From Rhizobium sp. 9140 (lineage in GTDB: Bacteria > Pseudomonadota > Alphaproteobacteria > Rhizobiales > Rhizobiaceae): DNA of 64,000 nt. Of the stretch, positions 9,028 through 18,151 are shown one piece after another. The DNA lies in NCBI RefSeq assembly GCF_900067135.1, contig NZ_FJUR01000002.1, positions 1,043,501-1,107,500 on the forward strand. Direction: 5' to 3'. The notes under the pieces were generated by a model. The model was not told the DNA's origin and ran no database searches. It saw nothing but the letters and a program-made list of their open reading frames with translations. A program made the position numbers and the translations under genes. Each line of letters starts with the position of its first letter. The first letter of the stretch is position 1.

Positions 9028-10386
9028 ATGAATCTCTACTCACTGCTTCAACTTCGTGCCGACAAGGGCCGTCCGGTGCGCGTCGGGCTGATCGGCGCCG
9101 GCAAGTTCGGGTCGATGGTCATGGCCCAGGCGCAGCGCATTCAGGGCCTGCACCTCGTCGGCGTCGTCGATCTGGATGTCGGCAAGGCGAAGGAATCCAT
9201 GGCGCGCGTCGGCTGGGCCAAGGAGCGCTATGCGGCCACCAGCTGCGGCGATGCGATCGAGGCCGGCACGACCTTCGTCACCGACGACGTCAAGGCGCTC
9301 TACGAATGCGGCGAGATCGAATGCATCATCGAGGCGACCGGCCATCCGATCGCCGGAACGCGCCACGCGCTCGGCGCCATCGAACACAACAAGCATGTCG
9401 TCATGGTCAATGTTGAAGCCGATGTCATGGTCGGGCCGATCCTTGCCGAGAAGGCGCGGGCCAAGGGGCTGATCTATTCCATGGCCTATGGCGACCAGCC
9501 GGCGCTGATCTGCGAACTGGTCGACTGGGCGCGCGCCAGTGGCTTCGAGATCACGTCCGCCGGCAAGGGCATGAACTTCGAGCCGCGCTATCGCTACTCG
9601 ACGCCGGACACGGTCTGGGGCCTCTTCGGCTGGACCGAGGAACAGGTCGCGGCCGACAACCTCAATCCCAAGCTTTACAATTCCTTCACCGACGGCACCA
9701 AGGCGGCTATCGAAATGGCAGCGGTCGCCAACGGCACCGGTCTCGATTGCCCGGATGACGGCCTCGCTTTCCCGCCGGCCGGCCTCCATGATCTGGCACG
9801 CGTCTTCCGCCCCACATCCGATGGTGGCCGCATGGCGCGCTCGGGCCTCGTGGATATCGCCGCCAGCCAGGAACCGGACGGCCGCGAGGTCTTCAACAAC
9901 ATCCGCTACGGCGTGTTCGTCACCTTCAAGGCGCACAACGAATATGCGCGTGCCTGCTTCAAGCAATACGGCCTCCTGACCGATCCTTCCGGCTGGTACG
10001 CCTCGATGTGGCGCCCCTTCCACATCATCGGTCTGGAAACGTCGGTCAGCGTTCTCTCCGCCGTCTTGCGCAACGAGCCGACGGGGTGCTCCAAGGAATT
10101 CCGTGGCGACGCGGTGGCGACGGCGAAGAAGGACATGCAGCCGGGCGAGATGCTGGACGGCGAAGGCGGCTATGCCGTCTGGGCCAATGCGATCCCCGCC
10201 GCCCGCAGCCTCGACCTCAAGGCCCTTCCCATCGGTCTTGCCCATAACGTCAAGCTGAAGCGCCCGATCAAGAAGGACCAGATCGTGTCCTTCGACGATG
10301 TCGAGATCGTCAACGACCTCGATGTCGTGCGCCTGCGCCAGGAGATGGAACAGAGCTTCCGTCCCTCAAAGCTCGCTGCCGAGTGA
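9028..10386 (+). CDS. SAF-domain, homoserine-dehydrogenase-like NAD(P)-dependent oxidoreductase
   Basis: A 452-residue cytoplasmic oxidoreductase. The N-terminus has a Rossmann dinucleotide motif (GAGKFG, residues 23-28) like homoserine dehydrogenase, and the C-terminal part (about 380-440, LPIGLAHNVKLKRPIKKDQI) resembles an SAF domain. Such fusions are found in carbohydrate or sugar-acid gene clusters, not in threonine biosynthesis. The start at 9028 was chosen because the conserved N-terminus begins there with GAGG upstream; the frame is open back to 8965. It leads an operon with a beta-hydroxyacid dehydrogenase, a TRAP importer and a gluconokinase. The exact reaction is not known to me. 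Confidence 0.75.
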   Translation: MNLYSLLQLRADKGRPVRVGLIGAGKFGSMVMAQAQRIQGLHLVGVVDLDVGKAKESMARVGWAKERYAATSCGDAIEAGTTFVTDDVKALYECGEIECIIEATGHPIAGTRHALGAIEHNKHVVMVNVEADVMVGPILAEKARAKGLIYSMAYGDQPALICELVDWARASGFEITSAGKGMNFEPRYRYSTPDTVWGLFGWTEEQVAADNLNPKLYNSFTDGTKAAIEMAAVANGTGLDCPDDGLAFPPAGLHDLARVFRPTSDGGRMARSGLVDIAASQEPDGREVFNNIRYGVFVTFKAHNEYARACFKQYGLLTDPSGWYASMWRPFHIIGLETSVSVLSAVLRNEPTGCSKEFRGDAVATAKKDMQPGEMLDGEGGYAVWANAIPAARSLDLKALPIGLAHNVKLKRPIKKDQIVSFDDVEIVNDLDVVRLRQEMEQSFRPSKLAAE

Positions 10387-10521
10387 GGGCTGGAAATGTC
10401 CGCGAACGCTCCCGACACGCATCTGTAACGCTTCCGCAAGGCCTTTCCACCACCTATCGTCTGGGAGCGGCCGGTCCGTTCCCAGACGCCGCAAGATCCC
10501 TGAACGGGGAAGGACAGGAAC

Positions 10522-11430
10522 ATGACAACGACGGACGCCGCTATCAGCAACATCGCCGTCATCGGAACCGGCATCATGGGCGGCCCCATGGCGGGGCGGT
10601 TGGCGGAAGCAGGCTATGCGGTCACCGCCTGGAACCGGACGCCCGACAAGGCGCAGGGCCTGATAGGACAAGGCGTCGAAATTGCCACCAACGCGCAGGA
10701 TGCCGCCCGGCACGCAGATGTGGTTCTCTGCATGCTGAGCTCCGGCCCGGTCTGCGAAGCGGTGCTTGGTGGTGAGGGCGGCGTGATCGCCGCCATGCGT
10801 CCGGGTTCGGTCCTCCTCGTCATGAGTTCCATTCCGGTCGAGACGGCGGTCGCGCTGGGCGAGGTTGCGGCAAAACGCGAGATCGACTGCCTCGACGCCC
10901 CGGTATCGGGTGGCGAAAAGGGCGCCAAGGACGGCACGCTTGCGATCATGGCGGGCGGACGGGCCGAGGTGGTCGAACGTCTCGCACCGGTTTTTGCCCC
11001 TCTCGGTCGCGTGACCCATGTGGGCCCTGCCGGCAGCGGCGCGCTGACGAAACTCGCCAATCAGCTGATCGTCGCATCGACCATCTGTGCCGTAGCGGAG
11101 GCGCTGACCCTTGCCGAGCGCGGCGGTGCCGATCCAGCAAAGGTACGCGAGGCTCTCCTCGGAGGCTTTGCGGATTCCACCGTCTTCCGACAGCACGGTT
11201 TGCGCATGGTGGAGCGCAATTTCGAGCCCGGCGGGCCGGCGAAGTATCAGGTGAAGGATACATCGACGGCGCTCGGCTTTGCCCGACATCGCGGCCTCAG
11301 ACTGCCGATCAGCGAGGAGGTTGATCGTCTGTTCCAGGCCATGGTGGATCATGGCGACGGTGATCTCGATCACAGCGCCGTCATTCTCGAACTGCAACGC
11401 ATGAATTCGGGCGGGGAAAGTACCGCCTGA
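10522..11430 (+). CDS. Beta-hydroxyacid dehydrogenase (GarR / 3-hydroxyisobutyrate dehydrogenase family)
   Basis: This 302-residue NAD(P)-dependent enzyme reduces or oxidises a small hydroxy acid at the carbon beta to the carboxylate. It shows the cofactor motif GTGIMG (15-20), the substrate signature DAPVSGGEKGA (125-135) and the catalytic lysine region TKLANQ (K177). Tartronate semialdehyde reductase, 3-hydroxyisobutyrate dehydrogenase and L-threonate/D-erythronate dehydrogenase all belong here. Next to a TRAP transporter and a gluconokinase, a sugar-acid substrate is most likely. Confidence 0.82.
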   Translation: MTTTDAAISNIAVIGTGIMGGPMAGRLAEAGYAVTAWNRTPDKAQGLIGQGVEIATNAQDAARHADVVLCMLSSGPVCEAVLGGEGGVIAAMRPGSVLLVMSSIPVETAVALGEVAAKREIDCLDAPVSGGEKGAKDGTLAIMAGGRAEVVERLAPVFAPLGRVTHVGPAGSGALTKLANQLIVASTICAVAEALTLAERGGADPAKVREALLGGFADSTVFRQHGLRMVERNFEPGGPAKYQVKDTSTALGFARHRGLRLPISEEVDRLFQAMVDHGDGDLDHSAVILELQRMNSGGESTA

Positions 11431-11462
11431 CAAAATCCAACGTCACTTCTGGGAGGAATGAA

Positions 11463-12458
11463 ATGAGACACTTTACGATCCGCAGCCTGCTGGCCGCCGC
11501 AACAATGCTCACCGCGTCCATCGCGCATGCGGAGACCTTAACCTTGTCGACGCCCGATCCGGATACGTCCGAGATCACGCTCGCCGCCAAAAAATTTGCC
11601 GAGATCGTGTCGACCAAAACCAATGGCGAGCTGACGATCAAGGTCTTCCCGAACGGCACGCTCTATGGCGGCGATCCCGCAGCGGGCGTCAAGCAGCTGG
11701 CCGGTGGCTCGCTCGACATGCTGTTGAACTCGACCTCGCTTTACGCGACCTTCAATCCGAAGTTCACGGCGATCGCCATTCCCTACCAGTTCCGCGACAT
11801 CGACCAGCTGCGGGCCTATCTCGACAGCGAGAACGGTCAGGAACTGGAGGCCGACCTCAGCAAGATCGGCATCAAGGGCGTCGATCTTTGGTCGCGGCCG
11901 CTGCGCCAGATCACCAATTCGAAGCTTCCCATCACCTCTCCGGCCGACCTCAAGGGCCTGAAGCTGCGCGTGCCGAACAATCCGCTCTGGGTCGAATTCT
12001 TCGGCGCGATGGGGGCAGCCCCGACGCCGATGGCTTTCGCCGAGGTCTACAACGCGCTGCAGCTGAAGGTGGTCGACGGGCAGGAAAACCCGATCAACGT
12101 GCCGGTGAGCGCTAAGCTCTACGAAGTGCAGACCTATGCGACGATCAGCAATCACATCGCTGATGCCTGGGTACTGGGCATGAATCCCGCCCGCTACGAG
12201 GGCCTAAGCGATGCCTTCAAGACGGCGCTGTCCGAAGCCGCCAAGGAGACCGAAACCTGGAAGGCGTCGAACGATGCGGCCGACATCGAGAAATCCATCG
12301 CGACGCTCAAGGCCAACGGGATGGAGGTCAGTGAACTGACGGAAACGCAGCGCAAGGCCTTCGTCGATGTCGCCGCCGGCCTCGAGGAAAAGTTCGCAGC
12401 GCTCGTCAAGGACAAAGCTTTCTTCGACCGCACGCGCGCCTTCGTCACCACGAACTGA
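11463..12458 (+). CDS. dctP: TRAP transporter solute-binding protein DctP family
   Basis: A 331-residue periplasmic protein with a Sec signal peptide (positive N-terminus, hydrophobic core to about residue 22, AHA cleavage site). The body matches the DctP fold, including the conserved arginine region LKLRVPNNPLW that contacts the carboxylate of the ligand, and AFAEVYNALQLKVVDGQENP in the ligand-binding lobe. It delivers an organic or sugar acid to the DctQM permease encoded next. GGGAGG precedes the ATG. Confidence 0.9.
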   Translation: MRHFTIRSLLAAATMLTASIAHAETLTLSTPDPDTSEITLAAKKFAEIVSTKTNGELTIKVFPNGTLYGGDPAAGVKQLAGGSLDMLLNSTSLYATFNPKFTAIAIPYQFRDIDQLRAYLDSENGQELEADLSKIGIKGVDLWSRPLRQITNSKLPITSPADLKGLKLRVPNNPLWVEFFGAMGAAPTPMAFAEVYNALQLKVVDGQENPINVPVSAKLYEVQTYATISNHIADAWVLGMNPARYEGLSDAFKTALSEAAKETETWKASNDAADIEKSIATLKANGMEVSELTETQRKAFVDVAAGLEEKFAALVKDKAFFDRTRAFVTTN

Positions 12459-12467
12459 GGTCATGAC

Positions 12468-12494
12468 GGCACCATGCCGCAATGGCATGGTGCC
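12468..12494 (+). terminator. Attenuator-like hairpin between dctP and dctQ
   Basis: GGCACCATGCC (12468-12478) pairs perfectly with GGCATGGTGCC (12484-12494) across a 5-base loop, followed by GGTCCTTTTT. It lies directly after the binding-protein stop. Such hairpins often stop a share of transcripts or protect the mRNA 3' end, so that binding protein is made in excess over membrane subunits. Confidence 0.7.
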
Positions 12495-12538
12495 GGTCCT
12501 TTTTCGTCGCACCGCACTCCATTCGGAAGGGCTTTCGC

Positions 12539-13090
12539 ATGCGCGCTCCCCTTAGTTCGTTGTTGGGTACATTCGTTCGCCTTGTGGCCGATGTCGCGGC
12601 CGGTATCGCCTGTGCCGGCATTCTCATCGTCGTCCTGCTGCAGGTCATCGGCCGCCTTGCGGGCCATCCGCTCCCCTGGACGGAGGAGGCGACGCGCTTC
12701 CTGTTCATCTGGATGGTGTTCCTCGGGCTCGCGGCTGGTTTCCGCACGGTGGAAAGCGCTCGCGTCGTCGTCTTTCTCGTGATGGGCCGGCGCTTCTTCC
12801 AGAAGCTGGCCGTTCCGATCTATGTCGGATCGTCGGTCTTCTTCTTCGGCCTCATGGGCTGGACGGGCTTCACGCTGATGCGCCAGCAGATCATGATGAA
12901 CGAGACCGCCGCGACGGTGCCGATCCCCATGTGGCTGATCGGTATGGTGATGCCGGTGTCAGCGGTCATCGCCATCCTCGCCATTATTGACTCGCTGCGA
13001 AATCGGCGCGACCTCATCGCCCTTCCCGAACTCGGACTTCCGGCCGGCGAAATCGCCCATGCCGACGTGTCCATCACGTCAGGATATTGA
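12539..13090 (+). CDS. dctQ: TRAP transporter small permease DctQ family
   Basis: A 183-residue membrane protein with four predicted hydrophobic segments (around 12-34, 46-66, 83-105, 128-150) and the pattern WTEEATRFLFIW typical of DctQ subunits. It acts with the large permease DctM. I chose the ATG at 12539, preceded by GGAAGGG, over the longer frame from 12482 because that longer start would lie inside the hairpin. Confidence 0.85.
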   Translation: MRAPLSSLLGTFVRLVADVAAGIACAGILIVVLLQVIGRLAGHPLPWTEEATRFLFIWMVFLGLAAGFRTVESARVVVFLVMGRRFFQKLAVPIYVGSSVFFFGLMGWTGFTLMRQQIMMNETAATVPIPMWLIGMVMPVSAVIAILAIIDSLRNRRDLIALPELGLPAGEIAHADVSITSGY

Positions 13091-13094
13091 TGCC

Positions 13095-14375
13095 ATGTCG
13101 GTCTTTCTTCTTGTCGCCTTCTTCGGCCTGAGCATGCTCGGCATTCCGCTCGCGGTGGCGCTCGCGCTCGCCAGCGTCGCGACACTCACGCTTTTTACCT
13201 CCATGCCGCTCGATCTTCTGTCGCAGACGATGTTCTCCTCGATGAACTCGTTCCTGCTGGTGGCCGTACCGCTGTTCATTCTGGTAGGAACCGTGATGGA
13301 GCGCGGCCGGGTGGCCGAGCGCATCTTCGACTTCGCCGAAGCCATGGTTGGCTGGCTGCCGGGCGGTCTTGGCCATGTCAACGTCATCTCGTCTGTCATC
13401 TTTTCCGGTGTCTCCGGCTCCTCGGTCGCCGATATCGCCTCGGTGGGCGCCATCGAGATCAAGGCGATGGAACGGCACGGCTTTCCCAAGGGCTATGCAG
13501 TCGGCATGACGCTTTGCACTGCGACGCTGTCCTCCATCATCCCGCCCTCGATCCTCGTCGTCATCGCCGGCTCGATTGCCAATGTCTCGATCGGCACGCT
13601 GCTGGTCGCGGGACTGGTTCCCGGCCTGTTCATCGCGCTGGCCTTCATGGTGTTCAACCATTTCTACTCGGTCTATTACGGCTACAATCCGCCATCACCG
13701 TTCAATCTCCGCATGGTCATGGTCACGGGCATCAGCGCCATCCTTCCCATGTTGACGCCGCTCATTCTCATCATCGGCATCGCCAGCGGCCTTTTTACGC
13801 CGACCGAAGCGGCAGCCATCGCCGTCGTCTATGTCGGGGTGCTCGGGGTTCTCGTCTACCGCACGCTGCCGGTTCGCGAACTCCCGGAAATTCTCATCTC
13901 CACGGCACGCATTTCCGGCACCATCCTGTTTATCGCCGCGACCTCGCAGATCGCCGCCTGGGTCTTCACCTATGACGGTTTGCCGGACAAGGTTGCCGAG
14001 CTCTTACAGGCCATGAACCTGGGTCCGCTGTCCGGCATGCTGGTCATCTTCGTCTTCCTCCTGATCATCGGCATCTTCATGGAAGCCATTCCGGCCATGT
14101 TCATCCTTATTCCCGTGCTGATGCCACCGGTGCAGGCGATCGGCATCGACCCGATCCACTTTCTCATCGTCACCGTGATGACGCTCACGCTCGGCCTCGT
14201 CACGCCCCCGGTCGGCGTCTGCCTCTTTGCCGCCGCGCAGGTCGCCAACATGAAGGTCGAGGATGTGATCAGAGGATCTCTGGCGCCGATGGCGGTGCTG
14301 ACGCTCGCCATCTTCGCGCTCGTCCTCTTCCCCATCCTCACGCTCGGCCCCATCCGACTGCTGGGCATGTACTGA
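13095..14375 (+). CDS. dctM: TRAP transporter large permease DctM family
   Basis: A 426-residue integral membrane protein with about a dozen hydrophobic segments, the sodium-coupled channel subunit of the TRAP importer. Family features include GVSGSSVADIASVG near residue 110, the GLFTPTEAAAIAVVY segment and the LGLVTPPVGVCLF re-entrant motif near 375. The start at 13095 lies 5 bases after the dctQ stop with AGGA upstream; the longer frame from 12987 runs inside dctQ. The gluconokinase gene follows after one base. Confidence 0.9.
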   Translation: MSVFLLVAFFGLSMLGIPLAVALALASVATLTLFTSMPLDLLSQTMFSSMNSFLLVAVPLFILVGTVMERGRVAERIFDFAEAMVGWLPGGLGHVNVISSVIFSGVSGSSVADIASVGAIEIKAMERHGFPKGYAVGMTLCTATLSSIIPPSILVVIAGSIANVSIGTLLVAGLVPGLFIALAFMVFNHFYSVYYGYNPPSPFNLRMVMVTGISAILPMLTPLILIIGIASGLFTPTEAAAIAVVYVGVLGVLVYRTLPVRELPEILISTARISGTILFIAATSQIAAWVFTYDGLPDKVAELLQAMNLGPLSGMLVIFVFLLIIGIFMEAIPAMFILIPVLMPPVQAIGIDPIHFLIVTVMTLTLGLVTPPVGVCLFAAAQVANMKVEDVIRGSLAPMAVLTLAIFALVLFPILTLGPIRLLGMY

Positions 14376-14376
14376 G

Positions 14377-14916
14377 ATGACGGCATCGTCCTCTCCCGCC
14401 GGCTTCGTTATCGTCATGGGGACGGCGGGCACGGGCAAGTCCGAGATCGGCAGGCGGATCGCCGCTTGGCTCGGCTGCCGCTTCGTCGAGGCCGACGAGC
14501 TGCATGTGCCCGAAGCCGTCGCGCAGATGCGCCAGGGCATACCGCTTACCGACGAACAGCGGATGCCCTGGCTTGACGCCGTCTGCGACCGGGCGCTAAC
14601 GCCCGACGACCTTCCCGTGATCATCGCCTGTTCGGCGCTGAAACGGACCTATCGCGACCTTCTGCGCGCACGTCTCGGAAGCGCTCGCTTCATATCTTTG
14701 GAGGGAACGGCCGCACTGATTCTTCAGCGCTTGCAGGCCCGTCGCGATCACTTCGCAACCGCTTCGCTGCTGGCAAGCCAGCTGGAAACACTGGAGACGC
14801 CACAGGCGGACGAGGATGCCCTGCGACTGAGTATCGCCCTGTCGCCGGAGGCCCTGACGGACAAGGCTCGTGTCTGGTTGTTGGACAAGGCCCTCTCAGC
14901 GCGGCATCGCGCCTGA
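14377..14916 (+). CDS. gntK: Gluconokinase, GntK-type P-loop kinase
   Basis: A 179-residue ATP-dependent kinase that phosphorylates gluconate or a related sugar acid at the 6-hydroxyl. It has Walker A GTAGTGKS (15-22), the HVPEAVAQMRQGIPLTDEQR segment close to the substrate-loop signature of gluconokinases, CSALKRTYRD, and the late motif LLASQLETLE. It follows dctM with a single-base gap, so import and phosphorylation are co-expressed. This gives gluconate or another hexonate as the likely TRAP substrate. Its last 21 bases overlap the 3' end of the convergent LysR gene. Confidence 0.86.
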   Translation: MTASSSPAGFVIVMGTAGTGKSEIGRRIAAWLGCRFVEADELHVPEAVAQMRQGIPLTDEQRMPWLDAVCDRALTPDDLPVIIACSALKRTYRDLLRARLGSARFISLEGTAALILQRLQARRDHFATASLLASQLETLETPQADEDALRLSIALSPEALTDKARVWLLDKALSARHRA

Positions 14917-15807
14917 GGGGTAGGTAGTCTGCCAGAGGTCGCGTTCGGTGCGCAGCCATTCGAGGAACAGGCGAACCTTCTTCTGCCGGAGGTGGTCGCG
15001 CGGGCAGACGATCCACTGAGTGCAGATGCGGACTTCCGGCGGTGCGATGACGGGGCAGATGAGGCGGCCGCGTTGCAGTTCCTCATCCATCATCAGGGTG
15101 CTTTCGAGCGCGATACCCATGCCACGAACCGCGGCATCGATCGCCATATGACTGCGGTCGAAGAGAACGCGCCGCCAGCGATCCTCCGGCGTGACGCCCG
15201 CCAGCGGAAACCAGCTGTTCCATTGCGCCTGCGACTTCACCGAGTGGATCAATCGATGCCCCAGAACCTCCTCCGGCCGGAGGCTGTTTGCGGCGGCGTA
15301 GTCCGGCGAGCACACAGGATAGAACTGCTCCTCGGCAATGCTCTCCACATAAAGGCCCGGCCATCGCCCGTCGCCATGACGCAGCTCGATATCGACCAGC
15401 TCCTGATTGAAGTCCGTCGGCTCGTTCGTGCCGTCGAGGCGGAGTTCGAGATCCGGATGACGTTCGAGAAAATGCCCCAGCCGCGGCAGGAGCCATTTGT
15501 TGGAGAGCGTCGGCGTCGCGCGGACCGTCAGCGTGGTCACCGAGCGGAAGCCGCGAAGAGTTGCGGTTGCCTGCTCTATGCTCTCCATCTGCCCCGATAT
15601 CATCGAAAAATAGCGCTCGCCGGCCTCCGTCAGTGCAATACCGCGGCCGGCCTTCGTCAGGAGGGCCACGCCGAGCTGGACTTCGAGCACCTGAATCTGT
15701 TGGCTGACGGCCGAGGGCGTCACGCTCAGCTCTTCGGCCGCCCGCGCGATGCTGCCGGCACGCGCGGCGGCGTGGAAGACCAATATAGCTTTGATGGGAA
15801 GCTGCAT
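14896..15807 (-). CDS. LysR-family transcriptional regulator (GcvA-like)
   Basis: A 303-residue regulator with an N-terminal winged helix-turn-helix (residues about 5-62, ARAAEELSVTPSAVSQQIQVLE) and a LysR substrate-binding domain. It is convergent with the sugar-acid operon and overlaps the end of gntK, so it probably controls that operon from the distal end, though its own upstream neighbour at 15979 cannot be excluded as a target. Confidence 0.85.
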   Translation of the reverse strand: MQLPIKAILVFHAAARAGSIARAAEELSVTPSAVSQQIQVLEVQLGVALLTKAGRGIALTEAGERYFSMISGQMESIEQATATLRGFRSVTTLTVRATPTLSNKWLLPRLGHFLERHPDLELRLDGTNEPTDFNQELVDIELRHGDGRWPGLYVESIAEEQFYPVCSPDYAAANSLRPEEVLGHRLIHSVKSQAQWNSWFPLAGVTPEDRWRRVLFDRSHMAIDAAVRGMGIALESTLMMDEELQRGRLICPVIAPPEVRICTQWIVCPRDHLRQKKVRLFLEWLRTERDLWQTTYPSGAMPR

Positions 15808-15978
15808 CGCGGGATCCGGGTTTGACGTTCGAACCTAGACTATCGGGCGCGCCAGCGGAACAGTTCGCTCCTCGGTTCGACAGCCATGCACAGCTGCACG
15901 GCAGCCATGCGAAATCCCGTCTACCGGTTGGCTGCTTGGTGCCGTAGATTGCGGTCAGGATTTATCAGGACAAAGACC

Positions 15979-16098
15979 ATGAAGACTGAAGCCCCCCGCA
16001 ACCGTATCGCATTCGGCCAGAAGATCTGGGACGCTATCGTCCTCACGCGCTCGCACGAGACGCGCCGGATCCTCAACACGCACGGCTACAAGGGCTGA
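15979..16098 (+). CDS. Small basic hypothetical protein (39 aa)
   Basis: The frame is open from 15886, but the ATG at 15979 follows a TCAGGA Shine-Dalgarno-like stretch and starts a compact, basic peptide (KTEAPRNRIAFGQKIW...). It has no membrane segment or recognisable domain. It is divergent from the LysR gene. Its reality rests on RBS and composition only. Confidence 0.35.
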   Translation: MKTEAPRNRIAFGQKIWDAIVLTRSHETRRILNTHGYKG

Positions 16099-16335
16099 TG
16101 ATGTCGGGGAGAGCATCGCTCTCCTGGGATTGAAGCGCGCTGCCTGATGTCGGCAAGCTGCGCGGCCGAGTGAGCAATCGTGGGACGCTAAAGCCGCAGT
16201 GTATTCCCACTAGGATGCGGCGAGATTGCTGGGATACCCCATCGTCGCATTGATTGCTTATCGCCTCACGGGATGATGACACAGGCTGTCACCCTCGGGT
16301 TGGCGGCCTTCTTGTTGCGACAAGGGCCAGTCAAC

Positions 16336-16998
16336 TCAGGTGATCTGCATCTGTCGCGTCCCATACCACGCATCCTGAACGGCCTGAATGGCGGTATCCG
16401 GCTTGGACTCGCCGATGAAGACGATGATGGGACCCTGGTTCGCATGGGTCGGATCGTAGAAGTTGAGCAGATCGGGGTGAAGGTTCTGGATGAAGGCCGG
16501 CAGGCGACCGGCGCGGCGCAGCAAATGATCGACCACCACCTGATCGCCGTGGACGGAATTGGGCACCGTGCCGCAGGAGCCGGGCTGCATCCAGCGTTCC
16601 GGTTCGCCCTTGAACGTCTCGTAGAGATGATCGAATTCGCGACCTTGCCAGCGCATAAGCGCGGTAGATAGGCGACCTTTCAGGAAATAGTCCTCCATCG
16701 CGGCCGTGCTGTCGTTAATGAGAGCCCCGGCATCTCCGGTGAAGACCGTATCGAGATCGCAGAGGATCGTAAGATCGTCGGCGAGATCGGTGCGGAACGC
16801 CTCGAATTTCGACCACCATGCCGGCCAGCCGTGAAGTAGAGGCACGACATCGACGCCCGCGACGTCGAGATCGAGATCCGAGAGGCAGACCACGCGGTCG
16901 AGACCGGGAATCGACCGGCGCGCGCCGCCGTTCAGACGCTCGACCCAGGACGTGTCGTAGCGCCTGCCGCTTTTCAGAACGGTCGTGAGCGTGACCAT
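16336..16998 (-). CDS. Glycosyltransferase-like protein with DLD motif
   Basis: A 220-residue cytoplasmic protein. Residues 78-86 read ILCDLDTVF, the DxD of family 8-like glycosyltransferases, and VHGDQVVVDHLL (about 150-160) resembles the acceptor/H-D part of such enzymes. It is the last gene of a minus-strand run of four carbohydrate genes, five bases downstream of the next one. Donor and acceptor are unknown. Confidence 0.6.
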   Translation of the reverse strand: MVTLTTVLKSGRRYDTSWVERLNGGARRSIPGLDRVVCLSDLDLDVAGVDVVPLLHGWPAWWSKFEAFRTDLADDLTILCDLDTVFTGDAGALINDSTAAMEDYFLKGRLSTALMRWQGREFDHLYETFKGEPERWMQPGSCGTVPNSVHGDQVVVDHLLRRAGRLPAFIQNLHPDLLNFYDPTHANQGPIIVFIGESKPDTAIQAVQDAWYGTRQMQIT

Positions 16999-17003
16999 AC
17001 GGG

Positions 17004-18137
17004 TTACACCACCTTCAACTGCGGTGCTTCATTGACGACGGCACCCTGCCAAAGGTCGTCGCACAACGTTTCCAGCCAGTTTGCAGCCTTTCGTGCGGCA
17101 TCCGGATCATGCAGGGAGCGCAGGATGGCCGGGTCGATCGCGTCGGCCGCATCCAGAAGCTGCTGCCAGCCACGATAATCGCCCGGCCAGGCGGGCGCGG
17201 TGACGGCGGCGCCGAGGGCGACGAGCGCTTCGGCCTTGCGATGCTGTTCGGCGAAATAGCGCCACTCCGGCATAACGACGAACTTGGAACCTGCACGGGC
17301 GATCTCGTGAACGGTGTTGTCGCCGGCCGAGGCGACGACGACGTCGGCAGCGGCGATATGGTCGGTGACGTTCTCGACCCAGCCAAGTTCCTGGAGATTG
17401 GCGAAATCGGTCTCATGGCCTTCGCGGTGGACGGGTCCGGCGACCAGCCAGAGAGCATCCGGCACGGCGCGCGCGGCAATGGTCAGAGGGGCGAGCGGCG
17501 TTCCGCTACCGCCGCCCCCTGTCAGCACCAGAATGACCTTGCGGTCCTCGGCAAGGCCGAGCTTTGCTCGCGCTGCCTGCCGTGTCATAACCGCGTCCCG
17601 CGTCGTGCAGAGCCCGCCGGTGTAGATGGTTTTGGCACGGAGAGCCTGCGGATAATCGTTCTGCTCCAGGCGCGCATCGAACGGTGCGATCATACCGACG
17701 CAGGCCTCGTAGGAGCCGATATGGCCGATATCGCTGCGGTCGCCGTGCATGCGGATCTGCACCGTCGGGGTGCTGACGATGCGGCCGAGCATGCCGATCT
17801 CGGCTGAGACATCGACCACGAACAGCCCGACGTCGCGATCATCGAGATGATCGACGATGGTGCGCATCGTGCGGCGCATGGAGGGCAGACCGAGCGGTAC
17901 GCAATGCATGACGGACGGCGTGGGCTCGGCGAAAAGACGCGGCGTCGGCACGGTTTCGCCGATCATGTTCGGCAAGGTGATGACCTCAATGCGCGGATCT
18001 GCCTTGGCGAGATGCTGGGGTCCTGCGGTGAGCACGGAAACAGGGCGATCCTTGCTGAAATGCTCGGCCATCGCCATCGTGCGATTGGCATGGCCACGGC
18101 CCTGATGATGGACGAAGAAAGCGATCGGTTTTTTCAT
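17004..18137 (-). CDS. MurG/UGT-like glycosyltransferase (GT-B fold)
   Basis: A 377-residue protein whose N-terminus (FVHHQGRGHANRT) has the Gly-rich GH motif of GT1/GT28 enzymes and whose C-terminal half shows the nucleotide-sugar signature region (VVASAGDNTVHEIARAGSKFVVMPE). These are typical of transferases acting on lipid or small-molecule acceptors. It lies in the carbohydrate run with 14 bases to the upstream gene. Substrates unknown. Confidence 0.72.
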   Translation of the reverse strand: MKKPIAFFVHHQGRGHANRTMAMAEHFSKDRPVSVLTAGPQHLAKADPRIEVITLPNMIGETVPTPRLFAEPTPSVMHCVPLGLPSMRRTMRTIVDHLDDRDVGLFVVDVSAEIGMLGRIVSTPTVQIRMHGDRSDIGHIGSYEACVGMIAPFDARLEQNDYPQALRAKTIYTGGLCTTRDAVMTRQAARAKLGLAEDRKVILVLTGGGGSGTPLAPLTIAARAVPDALWLVAGPVHREGHETDFANLQELGWVENVTDHIAAADVVVASAGDNTVHEIARAGSKFVVMPEWRYFAEQHRKAEALVALGAAVTAPAWPGDYRGWQQLLDAADAIDPAILRSLHDPDAARKAANWLETLCDDLWQGAVVNEAPQLKVV

Positions 18138-18151
18138 GGATTTTGGTCCCG

